This document shows positions 15,639 to 23,569 of a stretch of 23,951 bases of DNA, piece after piece. The notes under the pieces are model-generated. The model was given only the letters and a program-made list of their open reading frames with translations, was not told the DNA's origin and did no database searches. Position 1 is the first letter of the stretch. Every line of letters begins with the position of its first letter. Source of the stretch: a virus; the IMG/VR virus record IMGVR_UViG_3300014914_000042, positions 1 through 23,951 of that record; one strand, 5' to 3'. The position numbers were made by a program, and so were the translations under genes.

Positions 15639-18378
15639 TATAGTCATAAAGGCAACGGACAAGGCAACTAAGACGTTTTCCAAAGTTGGGAAGGCGTCTG
15701 TTGCTTTTGCTAGTGCCATTGGTGTAATGGCAATAAATGCGGCAGTAAAGTTTGAGAAACAGATGGCTAGTGTTTCGACATTGCTAGATGGTGATGTCGA
15801 TAAATCAATTAAAAACCTTACGTATGGCATCGAGGATTTATTAAGGACTATGCCTGTTACAGCTGATGAGCTAGGAATTGCTGCATATGATGCTGTTTCA
15901 GCTGGTTTTGGTGAAACTGCTGATACATTATTGGTTTTAGATGCTGCATCAAGATTAGCGGTAGGTGGTCTTGGTACGGTTAAAGAGGCAACACTGTTAA
16001 CAACAGGTGCATTAAATTCTTTTGGAATGAGTGCTGAAGACGCTGATGAAGCTGCTGATATCTTATTCAAAACAGTTAAAAAAGGTACAACAACAGTATC
16101 AGAACTAACACAATCTTTTGGTAATGTTGCACCAATCGCAGTCGATACAGGTGTTTCATTGAAAGAATTAAGTGCTGCCACTGCTGCAGTTACTACAACA
16201 ACTATGAAAGCATCAGCTGTTCAGAACAGTTTGCGTCAGCTCTTTTTAGAAATGACTAGTGATACAACAAAACTTGCTGGAGCTTTTGAGCAAATGGGTG
16301 TTTCAAATGTGAAAGCTGCTGTTGAAGCAGAGGGATTTGTACCTTTGCTAGAGCGTATGAAAGTTGAGCTTGGTTTAACAGATAATGAGTTTAAGAATTT
16401 AATTAGTTCAGCTGAGGCGAAAACGGTAGCAATGGGATTGTTAGGTAGTCAAAGTGATGAGTATATTGAGACTATGGCTAGTATGCAAGATGGAACTAAT
16501 GCATTGACTGATGCGGTTGATAAACAAAGCGAGTCGTCAGCTGCGCAATATCAGATGTTGAAAAACAATTTAAATGTAGAATTAACGCATTTAGGTAATA
16601 CTATTTTGCCAGCCTTAGTGAATGGAATGGGTTTAGTTAATACAGCCATAAATGAAACTACTGGCTTATTTTCTGAGTGGAAAGGTGTTATTAGTGACGC
16701 AGGGCAAGACACGTCTAGATACATGACTATCGTATCAAACTTAAAAATAGCTGTAGACAAATCAACTGGTGCTGAGAAGGATTATTTAAAAGCGGTGTTA
16801 GCCACGGCTGAGGTTGGACTTAAAAAGCAAAAGCAGATGGCCGACGGTCATATTATCATGGCTACAAATATGATGGACATAGAAAGTGACATGAAAAAAT
16901 CTATAAAAGATTTGTCAAAGCAGTGGGGTGTTGATTCTAAAAAGATGGGTAAATCAATGGAGGGGTTAAGTCTTGACACTATTGCATATTTGTCAGAAAT
17001 AGACGGAGAGTTCTCACAGGAAGTATTGTTGTCTGGTGTACGAGCTAAAGAAATGACAGAAAATTATGCAGAAGGCATAAGCGAAGGGCTGCCTAGTGTT
17101 GAGGGTGCTGTTGAGAATGTTATTGCAACTATTGATAATATTGATGATACAGATTCTGCTATTTGGGGTGTGCATATGTTGGGAAATCTTGCACAAGGGA
17201 TGCGGGATAATTTACCGGCTGTCAGTAGTGCTGTTGATGCGACTATGTCAATCATCAGAAGGCTACAACATTCAACAAATGAAGAACTTCCGGAAGAGCT
17301 TTGGGGTCAACATGCCAGTGAAAACTTCGGGGTTGGTTGGATGGTAGGTAATCAAAAAGTTAAATACGCTGTTGGTGAAACAGTAAGTATTTTAAATGCG
17401 TTTGGTCAAGAAGTTGATATAGTTGTTGGTGATGTTTCAGGATATTGGGATGCGTATACAACAAAGCTTGACGACACAAATAAAAGTCAAAAAGAATTAT
17501 TCAGTGACGGTATTACTGGTATAGCAGAAATGCAGAAGGAGTATGAGTCAGAGGTTGCTAAAATTAAGAACACAATATCAGGATTACAGGAAGATCTTTC
17601 AAGTATCTTTGGTGAAGCAAGTGAGAAAGAAGCTGAAAATAGAAATAAATTAGCAAATGCCATTGTTGGAAGTGAGGAAAAAATGGCAGATATAAAAGCG
17701 CAAATTCAAGAAGAAAGTGATTGGGTTAAGCGTGATCAATTACAAAGAGCATTTGAAGAGGAACAGGTTGTTAGAGATGAAAACAAAGCTCTTATTGAGC
17801 AAATGGAAGTAGAAGTTACAGAGATTAAAAGATATAATAACCTAACAAGACTTGGGCAAGCTGTCGAAACATATCATAAGGAGCAAGAAGCTTTAAAGAT
17901 TTGGAAAGATGATGCAATAGCTTCATGGCAAGAGCAATACAACGAAGCTGAGACATCTTTAAAAGGAATTCAAGAACTTTGGGGAATTAGAACCGAAGCA
18001 CTTAAGGAATATATGGGGGAGGAAATAGGCAAGAATGGTGAGTTAAAATCAGCTGTTGAAAGTTCTATTGACGAGGTGAAGGAATTAATTAATCAATTAA
18101 AAGAATTAGACAGGCAACAGTCATCAATGGGCATGAGTTCTGGCGGTGGAAGCGTTCCGCGTATGGCAAAGGGTGGTATTGTTAATAGTCCTACGCTTGC
18201 ATTGATTGGTGAAGATGGTCCGGAGGCAGTTGTACCATTGAACAAGAAGAACAACCCAATGTATGGTGAAGGTGGTGGTACTATCATAAATATAACAGGA
18301 ACATTCTTATCAGAAGATATAGCCGAGGAGCTTGGCGACACTATTGTTAGAAAATTAGCACTTAGCACCAGATTTTAA
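15619..18378 (+). CDS. Tail tape-measure protein
   Basis: Sets tail length and later leads DNA ejection; 919 residues. An N-terminal charged helix (K-A-T-D-K-A-T-K-T-F-S-K-V-G) is followed by the conserved minor tail region at about residues 50-300 (E-L-G-I-A-A-Y-D-A-V-S-A-G, then L-V-L-D-A-A-S-R-L-A-V-G, then L-T-T-G-A-L-N-S-F-G). A long coiled coil covers about 640-830. Residues 849-880 hold the R-M-A-K-G-G-I-V-N-S-P...G-E-D-G-P-E-A-V-V-P-L-N motif found near the end of many tape measures. No embedded lytic domain is visible. It starts inside the tail of the chaperone's shifted frame. By the usual 1.5 angstrom per residue rule the tail would be about 140 nm. Confidence 0.95.
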   Translation: MATKEVNIVIKATDKATKTFSKVGKASVAFASAIGVMAINAAVKFEKQMASVSTLLDGDVDKSIKNLTYGIEDLLRTMPVTADELGIAAYDAVSAGFGETADTLLVLDAASRLAVGGLGTVKEATLLTTGALNSFGMSAEDADEAADILFKTVKKGTTTVSELTQSFGNVAPIAVDTGVSLKELSAATAAVTTTTMKASAVQNSLRQLFLEMTSDTTKLAGAFEQMGVSNVKAAVEAEGFVPLLERMKVELGLTDNEFKNLISSAEAKTVAMGLLGSQSDEYIETMASMQDGTNALTDAVDKQSESSAAQYQMLKNNLNVELTHLGNTILPALVNGMGLVNTAINETTGLFSEWKGVISDAGQDTSRYMTIVSNLKIAVDKSTGAEKDYLKAVLATAEVGLKKQKQMADGHIIMATNMMDIESDMKKSIKDLSKQWGVDSKKMGKSMEGLSLDTIAYLSEIDGEFSQEVLLSGVRAKEMTENYAEGISEGLPSVEGAVENVIATIDNIDDTDSAIWGVHMLGNLAQGMRDNLPAVSSAVDATMSIIRRLQHSTNEELPEELWGQHASENFGVGWMVGNQKVKYAVGETVSILNAFGQEVDIVVGDVSGYWDAYTTKLDDTNKSQKELFSDGITGIAEMQKEYESEVAKIKNTISGLQEDLSSIFGEASEKEAENRNKLANAIVGSEEKMADIKAQIQEESDWVKRDQLQRAFEEEQVVRDENKALIEQMEVEVTEIKRYNNLTRLGQAVETYHKEQEALKIWKDDAIASWQEQYNEAETSLKGIQELWGIRTEALKEYMGEEIGKNGELKSAVESSIDEVKELINQLKELDRQQSSMGMSSGGGSVPRMAKGGIVNSPTLALIGEDGPEAVVPLNKKNNPMYGEGGGTIINITGTFLSEDIAEELGDTIVRKLALSTRF

Positions 18379-19878
18379 ATGAATATACAGGTTAAAGTAA
18401 ACGCAGTAGATGTTACTAGTCAGATTGATTTTAGAACGTTTAAAAAGACTGATGTTTTGACTAGTCAAGTGGATAGTCTAGATTTTAAATATACTAAATA
18501 CGGTGATAGAACTTTTGTCCCTCAAAGGGGTGATGAGGTTGTAGTTACTGATACAGACATATCAACTATATTGTTTGGCGGAATCATTGTTGAAGTTAAT
18601 TTAGAGCTTCAAAAGAATTCAGTAGTAGACTATTTTGTTAAGTGTTCAGATTATTCAGCTGAATTGTCAGGGGATTTAATAGCTAATACATATGAGGATA
18701 AAACTATTCAATATATAATTGAGGATATTTTGCCTAGTGGATTCACTGCAACTAATGTACAAGGTTCAATTGTTGTTGGTAAGATTGTATTTAATTATAT
18801 GAATGTTTCAGCGTGTATAAAAAAGCTAGCTCAACAGATCAATTATAATTGGTATGTTGATTATTCAAAAGATGTACATTTCTTTGCAAAGAGTACTGAA
18901 CCATCACCGTTTAACTTAACAGATGATGACCCTAATTTAATAGGTGGTACATTGCAAATTGACAAGTCAAATAGTCAAATGCGAAACAGTGTTTACGTAC
19001 TTGGCGGGACATTTGTTGGTAACAGTAGGGTTGAAACATATGATTCAGTAGCTAATCAAAAACAATTTCCATTAGCTAATAAGTTTTCGGCAAAGCCAGC
19101 AGTAACTCAAAACGGTTCACCAATAGCAGTTGGAACAGAATATTTACAAGATTTTCCAGACGGACCATTTGCAGCATTGTGGGATTATAACCAAAAATAT
19201 TTAAGATTTGAAACAGCTCCTACTGCTGGTGATGTAATAGCTATAACAGGAACGCCGCTAGTACCTGTAATAGTTAAAGTCGATGAAGTTGTGAGCATAG
19301 GTAACAACGGACTTAGGCAGTTTAAAATAGAAGACAAGTCAATCAAAGATACAGACACAGCAAAGCAGAGAGCGTTGGCAGAATTAGAAGCATATAAAGA
19401 TGGTGTAGCGTCTGGTAGTTTTTCAACTTATACAGATGGATTGCGAAGTGGGCAGACTATACAGATCACAAATACCCTTTTAGACATTAGTGAAAGTTTT
19501 CTAATAAAGAAAGTTCGTGCTAAAATGTTAACGAATGACACGATTATTTATACTGTTACTTTAGTAAGTTTTAAAATCACTGGAATAATTGAGTTGTTAC
19601 AGGATTTACTAAATATCAAGACAGAGCTAACTGATTTAGATGAAAACACTACACTTACAAAGATAAATCAAATAAGCGAAACAATAGACTTTGATGAATT
19701 GATTGAGGTTCAGGCACAAGTGCAAATTAATGAGATTATAGATGTTGCTGAAAATGTAAGGGAAAACCCTTGGGGAGCTGGTGTGATAGAATGGGTTTGG
19801 GGGATATACACACCAATAGGTCTAGCAGATCCAAAGAGACACCCGAAATATAATAGAGGTGCAAAATATCAAAGCTAA
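18379..19878 (+). CDS. Tail hub or distal tail protein (late control D-like)
   Basis: A 499-residue tail tip protein whose ATG directly follows the tape-measure stop. The first 230 residues resemble the tail hub fold (N-terminal V-N-A-V-D-V-T-S-Q-I, then F-G-G-I-I-V-E-V, then C-S-D-Y-S-A-E-L and W-Y-V-D-Y-S-K-D-V-H-F-F), the pattern of baseplate hub domains related to gp27 and gpD. The C-terminal part holds helices (L-D-L-L-N-I-K-T-E-L-T-D-L) and ends in a short W-x-W-G region. It is probably the hub or platform of the tail tip. I see no peptidase or lysozyme motif. Confidence 0.8.
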   Translation: MNIQVKVNAVDVTSQIDFRTFKKTDVLTSQVDSLDFKYTKYGDRTFVPQRGDEVVVTDTDISTILFGGIIVEVNLELQKNSVVDYFVKCSDYSAELSGDLIANTYEDKTIQYIIEDILPSGFTATNVQGSIVVGKIVFNYMNVSACIKKLAQQINYNWYVDYSKDVHFFAKSTEPSPFNLTDDDPNLIGGTLQIDKSNSQMRNSVYVLGGTFVGNSRVETYDSVANQKQFPLANKFSAKPAVTQNGSPIAVGTEYLQDFPDGPFAALWDYNQKYLRFETAPTAGDVIAITGTPLVPVIVKVDEVVSIGNNGLRQFKIEDKSIKDTDTAKQRALAELEAYKDGVASGSFSTYTDGLRSGQTIQITNTLLDISESFLIKKVRAKMLTNDTIIYTVTLVSFKITGIIELLQDLLNIKTELTDLDENTTLTKINQISETIDFDELIEVQAQVQINEIIDVAENVRENPWGAGVIEWVWGIYTPIGLADPKRHPKYNRGAKYQS

Positions 19879-19895
19879 AAGATAACTTAAAATAA

Positions 19896-20435
19896 ATGAT
19901 AAATTCAAAAGTAAAAATTACAGGACACGTAACAGCTAAGTGTTATGATCAAAGTTGTTTATCAGCCGAAGACTTGGCATACAATAAAAAACTAGTTGCT
20001 AGTGGTGGTGACAGGTCAACAATGAAACTTGGAAAGCTTAGTTGGAAAGACGAAAAAACAAACCTAATATCAAATGAGGGTTTTGAGGTTATCGGTCAGC
20101 TTTTAACGGGGCTGTATGGTTCAACTGGTGAGATTACGCATTGTGCATTAGGAACAGGCACAACAGCACCGACAACAAGTGATACGCAACTAACAACAGA
20201 AGTTTATAGAAACAATGTTGCATCTAGTGCAGTTGTAAGCAATATAACTGATTTAACAGCTTACTATTCAGAAACAGAAGTGACAGGAACATTTGAAGAG
20301 TTCGGTACATTCATTGATGGAACAGCAGCGGTAAATAGTGGTAAACTATGGACTCATGTTTTAACAGGTGGCTGGACTAAATCTAGTAGTGAAGCGTTAG
20401 TGATTTCAATTACTTATACAATGACCTCATCATAA
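19896..20435 (+). CDS. Tail tip protein, fibre-like
   Basis: A 179-residue protein with a fibre-like middle: I-T-H-C-A-L-G-T-G-T-T-A-P-T-T-S-D-T-Q-L at about residues 80-100, a stretch often seen in tail proteins, then beta strands rich in Thr, Ser and Gly. The N-terminal 45 residues include two Cys (C17 and C21) and a K-L-G-K-L-S-W-K-D segment. It is probably a tail tip or short fibre component. No enzymatic motif. Its partners are likely the hub gene before it and the protein at 20587. Confidence 0.65.
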   Translation: MINSKVKITGHVTAKCYDQSCLSAEDLAYNKKLVASGGDRSTMKLGKLSWKDEKTNLISNEGFEVIGQLLTGLYGSTGEITHCALGTGTTAPTTSDTQLTTEVYRNNVASSAVVSNITDLTAYYSETEVTGTFEEFGTFIDGTAAVNSGKLWTHVLTGGWTKSSSEALVISITYTMTSS

Positions 20436-20436
20436 A

Positions 20437-20580
20437 ATGATTATAGAAATAAAATTAGAAACAAGCGATAAAGTTAAAGTTGCTAGGATGATAAATAGGT
20501 TAAACCTTGAGCAATCAAAAAATAAATATGATTTATTATCGTATAAGATAGACGGAAAAGAGCAAATAAAAACTAACTAA
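20437..20580 (+). CDS. Small tail-cluster protein, unknown
   Basis: A 47-codon frame that begins one base after the stop of the previous gene and ends six bases before the next start, so the whole gap is used. The peptide is charged, with many K and I (I-E-I-K-L-E-T-S-D, then M-I-N-R-L-N-L-E-Q-S, then Y-K-I-D-G-K-E-Q). No domain is recognised. The tight spacing is the main support that it is real. Confidence 0.55.
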   Translation: MIIEIKLETSDKVKVARMINRLNLEQSKNKYDLLSYKIDGKEQIKTN

Positions 20581-20586
20581 CAAGAC

Positions 20587-21486
20587 ATGGTTCAAATATG
20601 GAAAGACCCAAACACATACGCATCAAGTGACGTTGCAATAGGGGATGACGTCACTATTTCCGACCACAATACGGTCAGGGAAGACATTGTGAGAAACACG
20701 AAAATCCCACAACGATTCGGCTATTGTAGCGATATGGATTATAATGTCGAAGCGTCGTCTGGTGGCGTTTTTATTGGAAACCATCAAATGGTAGTTGGCG
20801 CATATCACAACTCAACATACTTCAATTTTTTATACGAGAATCCATACAAAGGGACTTCCACTTCGGATAAAATAAATCACGATTACCCTTCTTTTGACGG
20901 CAGGACTATTGCTGGCATAGAAGTAAGAGGATATGCAGTGATCGGGTATTACGCATATGTGATGATTGTATTGGATGATGATGACTCAGCTGATTTTAAT
21001 TATATTGTAGAAAAGTACGACCTAAGAGACGACACGCATGTCGCAACAATGTACGAGTCTGGATGGTCAACGGGGTGGATGCAATACGCTTCAATGATGA
21101 GTGATGGTACATATTTATACATAAACTATGACGGCTCAACGGATGACACAAAAATAAACTACATTAAAAAATACTCCATAGGCGCAAGCACTTTGACCTA
21201 CGTGGAAACGTATACAATGCCATTGACACACACAAAAGATGGTTTTGTGATGGATTTGCGTAGGACAAGCGCTGTACTGAATGACACTTACATTATCTGT
21301 GGGTATTGGGTCTCCGGCAAAGGGGGTGTGTTTGTATTCGACACAAGTGGCTCATTAGTACTCGATCCTGTGATTTCTTCATATACATTATGCAATAAGG
21401 TTTTTGAAGGGTACCCATATCTGCAGGGTACTACTAATGATAGCTGGTATAGGCATGCCCTTGGGGATTATTTAGAAAACTTATAG
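20587..21486 (+). CDS. Putative receptor-binding or tail-tip propeller protein, unknown
   Basis: A 299-residue soluble protein of mostly beta strands. Residues 6-38 (K-D-P-N-T-Y-A-S-S-D-V-A-I-G-D-D then I-S-D-H-N-T-V-R-E-D) recall the short anchor motif of tail fibres with a 'D-x-V-T/I-x-x-x-x-N-x-x-R-D' shape. The rest has repeated aromatic Y/W-rich strands (Y-V-M-I-V-L-D-D-D-D, then Y-L-Y-I-N-Y-D-G-S, then Y-I-I-C-G-Y-W-V-S-G-K-G-G) that suggest a propeller-like adhesin. It seems richer in GC than its neighbours and uses more CG-containing codons, a hint of separate ancestry. It lies between tail and lysis genes, where receptor-binding proteins commonly sit. The function is inferred only. 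Confidence 0.6.
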   Translation: MVQIWKDPNTYASSDVAIGDDVTISDHNTVREDIVRNTKIPQRFGYCSDMDYNVEASSGGVFIGNHQMVVGAYHNSTYFNFLYENPYKGTSTSDKINHDYPSFDGRTIAGIEVRGYAVIGYYAYVMIVLDDDDSADFNYIVEKYDLRDDTHVATMYESGWSTGWMQYASMMSDGTYLYINYDGSTDDTKINYIKKYSIGASTLTYVETYTMPLTHTKDGFVMDLRRTSAVLNDTYIICGYWVSGKGGVFVFDTSGSLVLDPVISSYTLCNKVFEGYPYLQGTTNDSWYRHALGDYLENL

Positions 21487-21495
21487 TACGACACA

Positions 21496-21513
21496 GCCAC
21501 ATGAAAGTGTGGC
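21496..21513 (+). other. Stem-loop between tail and lysis genes
   Basis: A 7-bp stem, GCCACAT with GTGTGGC (one T-G pair), and a GAAA loop, in the 51-base gap before the peptidase. No U-tract follows, so it is not a good terminator; it may be an RNA-processing or stability element. Confidence 0.45.
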
Positions 21514-21537
21514 ATTATAGAATTTAACTTATATCAA

Positions 21538-22137
21538 ATGATACTAGCTGACACTGTAGAATATAAATTTAGACGTCCGCTAAATCAGAAACAATCGCCT
21601 AGCTGTTCTACACACGCTTTTTTAGGTATGCTTGCTGAATTGGTGGAAAATAAAACAGGTGAGAATACAGACTTTGACTATCTAGGAGAGTTCGAATCAA
21701 TGGAAGAGATGCGCAAAAATAAAAGGCGTCTTAGTTACCTACTCTCTAAAGGGAGTCAAGGATTTAAAACTCTAGATGATAGACTTGTTAAGGTTAAGGC
21801 CTATAAAAGAGCGGGTAAATATTTTTCTGGAACTAAAACAGCTGAAAGAATATGTAGGGATCTACAATTAATAGGACCAATGCTCACAAAGATAAGGTTA
21901 CACAAAAACACAAGCCTTACTAAATGCGGATTTAACAAAGTACTGAAAAAGATCTCTGGAGAATGGACAAGGAGCACGCACGCTATTGTTATAACAGGGT
22001 TTAATCTTAAGAGGGAGACATTTATCATTCAGAATAGTTGGGGACTTAAGAAGTCATATAGAGAAATTAAGTGGAAAGATTTTGTAAAAATATTCCGAGA
22101 AGGGTATTTTATTAAAACAATATCAATAACTGATTAA
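21538..22137 (+). CDS. Papain-like (C1 family) cysteine peptidase
   Basis: A 199-residue protein with all the parts of a papain-type active site: the oxyanion Gln and nucleophile in N-Q17-K-Q-S-P-S-C23 (Gln six residues before Cys, as in papain), His in S-T-H148-A-I-V-I-T-G, and Asn in I-Q-N166-S-W-G. There is no signal peptide or propeptide, and the protein is shorter than eukaryotic papains. The position right before an amidase and a holin points to a lysis role, for example cutting host cell wall or surface protein cross-links once the holin opens the membrane. This is inference; a structural or host-protein processing role is also possible. No Shine-Dalgarno precedes the start. Confidence 0.82.
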   Translation: MILADTVEYKFRRPLNQKQSPSCSTHAFLGMLAELVENKTGENTDFDYLGEFESMEEMRKNKRRLSYLLSKGSQGFKTLDDRLVKVKAYKRAGKYFSGTKTAERICRDLQLIGPMLTKIRLHKNTSLTKCGFNKVLKKISGEWTRSTHAIVITGFNLKRETFIIQNSWGLKKSYREIKWKDFVKIFREGYFIKTISITD

Positions 22138-22139
22138 TT

Positions 22140-22428
22140 ATGATTACACCAATGGATTACAACCCCAGTAGGTGGGGATGGCGATATGGGAGTAAGATGG
22201 GGCGGAATACTAACACATATCAAAAAGTATGTTAGGGACTGGAATAATAGAAACAATAACATGGCACATGGAATAGCTCTTACTGGGTTTGATAAAGAAA
22301 AGAAAGTCTTCTATTTGGCTAATAGTTGGGGCGATGCTAAAAGCGAGAGAATGATTAGATTTGAAGACCTCTACAAGGTGTATGCAAATATCACATTTGT
22401 AGAAGGTGTTACAGTTTTTAAAAAATAA
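22140..22428 (+). pseudogene. Broken second papain-like peptidase copy
   Basis: A second, incomplete copy directly after the first. A canonical-looking ATG at 22140 (after GATTAATT) opens a 31-codon frame that ends at 22235. The frame beginning at 22186, shifted by +1, carries the conserved His-Asn half: N-M-A-H-G-I-A-L-T-G-F-D then Y-L-A-N-S-W-G, ending at TAA 22428. The Cys half is missing. The simplest reading is a deletion plus a frameshift in a duplicated gene. A +1 recoding or a functional 80-residue product from 22186 cannot be ruled out, since the His-Asn frame is undamaged. Without the Cys it should not be an active peptidase by itself. Confidence 0.6.
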
Positions 22429-22438
22429 TTTTATCTAT

Positions 22439-23140
22439 ATGAAGAAAACAGCAATCAATATCCATCATACAGCACACTTTGCTAAAAATGATGTTGCGAA
22501 ACAGCTAAACAGTGTAAATTCTGGACACAAGGCACGTTGGAACGCCTCAACACGGTCTAGCCTTGGATACTATGTTGGTTATCACTATCTAATAGAGAGA
22601 GATGGTGAAGTTGTACAATGTAGAAAAGATTCAGAGATAGGAGTTCATAATAACAAGGGGCTTGTATGGTCAACTCGTGGTCGGATTTCTGCTAATTACT
22701 ATGCTATAGGGATTTCTTTTGCTGGGAATATGAGTAGGCAAGAGTTAACAAGTGCTCAAATTAAAAGTGCTGTAGAACTTATCGAAAGGCTACAAACTGA
22801 ACACGACATAAAAGATGATCAAGTATTGCCACATAGGCATTATACACCAACTCAATGTCCCGGTAATAACCTACCAGACCCGTTATGGGCGTATTTAAAA
22901 GAGATGGCTAATAAGATGCAAAACGAACCACGATTAGATAGCCCTATAGTAGCTTGGTGTAAAAAGTGGGGTATTATTACTAAATGGAGTACTAAACCAT
23001 CTGATAGCGAGTTAAAAGACGGTTACATTGCTTATAAGATTGGGTATCTAAATGCAACTAAGGCTAATAGGAAGAAAATATATACACTAGAAGAAATCAA
23101 CAAAGGAATGGAAGAAGTAATTAATAACTTAAACAAATAA
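22439..23140 (+). CDS. N-acetylmuramoyl-L-alanine amidase (amidase_2 endolysin)
   Basis: Endolysin that cuts the bond between muramic acid and the stem peptide. From the ATG at 22439 it has 233 residues. The zinc ligands fit T7 lysozyme and PGRP-type enzymes: H9 (I-H-H-T-A), H132 (P-H-R-H) and C140 (T-Q-C-P-G), with the His-Cys spacing of eight found in that family. The W-S-T-R-G-R and Y-A-I-G-I-S-F-A-G stretches are also typical. After about residue 165 is a short extra region (D-S-P-I-V-A-W-C-K-K-W-G, then L-E-E-I-N-K-G-M-E-E) that may bind the wall. An in-frame ATG at 22406 lies inside the preceding frame and is a poorer start. No signal peptide, so release depends on the holin. Confidence 0.93.
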   Translation: MKKTAINIHHTAHFAKNDVAKQLNSVNSGHKARWNASTRSSLGYYVGYHYLIERDGEVVQCRKDSEIGVHNNKGLVWSTRGRISANYYAIGISFAGNMSRQELTSAQIKSAVELIERLQTEHDIKDDQVLPHRHYTPTQCPGNNLPDPLWAYLKEMANKMQNEPRLDSPIVAWCKKWGIITKWSTKPSDSELKDGYIAYKIGYLNATKANRKKIYTLEEINKGMEEVINNLNK

Positions 23141-23142
23141 AC

Positions 23143-23388
23143 ATGGAAATTTTAGAAAATTTAGACGTGATCGCAGCGATCGGTGTAATGTCAACATTCT
23201 TGATACAAGCAATTAAAAAGACATTCGGGAAAAAATACATCTCTTTGATCTCAAAGATTATCCCAACACTGATAGCTTTAACCATTGCTGTAATGGCAAA
23301 CTATGGCCTTGAGGAAACAATCCTAAACGCTGTAGCGCTTGGTGCTACCATCTATACTGCATCAGCGGGGTTGTACAAGTTGAAGTAA
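23143..23388 (+). CDS. Holin
   Basis: An 81-residue membrane protein two bases after the amidase. Three hydrophobic segments are visible at about residues 7-24 (I-A-A-I-G-V-M-S-T-F-L-I-Q-A), 33-54 (I-I-P-T-L-I-A-L-T-I-A-V-M-A) and 58-78 (A-V-A-L-G-A-T-I-Y-T-A). Short basic loops (K-K-T-F-G-K-K at 25-31) and a C-terminal K-L-K fit holins. It would form the membrane lesion that lets the amidase reach the wall. The start follows TAAAC, without a Shine-Dalgarno. A very good promoter starts two bases after its stop. Confidence 0.88.
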   Translation: MEILENLDVIAAIGVMSTFLIQAIKKTFGKKYISLISKIIPTLIALTIAVMANYGLEETILNAVALGATIYTASAGLYKLK

Positions 23389-23390
23389 AA

Positions 23391-23419
23391 TTGACCCTAG
23401 GAAAGTAGTCATATATAAT
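23391..23419 (+). promoter_or_regulatory. Sigma70-type promoter after the holin
   Basis: TTGACC at 23391-23396 and a perfect TATAAT at 23414-23419 with an exact 17-base spacer. The predicted start of RNA is about 23426. It is the strongest promoter in the window. Confidence 0.75.
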
Positions 23420-23425
23420 CAGAGT

Positions 23426-23490
23426 ACTCACAAATATACTTTGTGATCTTACGACGACAAACAAACCATCACTTAGCTGGTGGTTTTTTT
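23426..23490 (+). ncRNA. Putative small RNA, about 65 nt
   Basis: Between the promoter above and an intrinsic terminator lie about 65 bases with no ORF. They contain a 7-bp stem (TCACAAA at 23428-23434 with TTTGTGA at 23440-23446, 5-base loop), a short unpaired linker and the terminator stem. GTGAT at 23443-23447 could also pair with ATCAC at 23468-23472, a switch that would open the terminator, so an attenuator of the downstream region is an alternative reading. No known RNA family is recognised. Confidence 0.5.
23463..23490 (+). terminator. Intrinsic terminator (plus strand)
   Basis: Stem AAACCATCA (23463-23471) with TGGTGGTTT (23478-23486), one T-G pair, 6-base loop CTTAGC; seven T in a row at the end. 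It ends the late operon or the small RNA. Confidence 0.88.
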
Positions 23491-23530
23491 GTGCTACATG
23501 CCCACTACATGCAATTTGTGGCTAACATAC

Positions 23531-23558
23531 ATCGTTTTCCAGACACCAGTAAAACGAT
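23531..23558. repeat. Inverted repeat before a 17-codon frame
   Basis: ATCGTTTT (23531-23538) and AAAACGAT (23551-23558), perfect over eight bases with a 12-base loop. It ends exactly where the AGGAG ribosome site (23559-23563) begins, so as RNA it could affect access to the ribosome site. It could equally be an operator. Confidence 0.6.
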
Positions 23559-23569
23559 AGGAGTAAATT

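Noticed and set aside
17096-17347. An 83-codon plus-strand frame within the tape measure
   Set aside because: It overlaps the tape-measure gene in another frame and has no recognisable protein pattern or leader.
21496-21513. Terminator between tail and lysis genes
   Set aside because: The stem is good but no T-run follows, so it is listed as a plain stem-loop.
22406-22438. Earlier start for the amidase
   Set aside because: It overlaps the preceding frame; the ATG at 22439 gives the normal amidase_2 N-terminus just before I-H-H-T.
9-23388. Reassignment of TGA to Gly or Trp in this phage
   Set aside because: All major frames are full length with TGA as a stop and none needs read-through. Only avoidance of TGA as a stop is seen.
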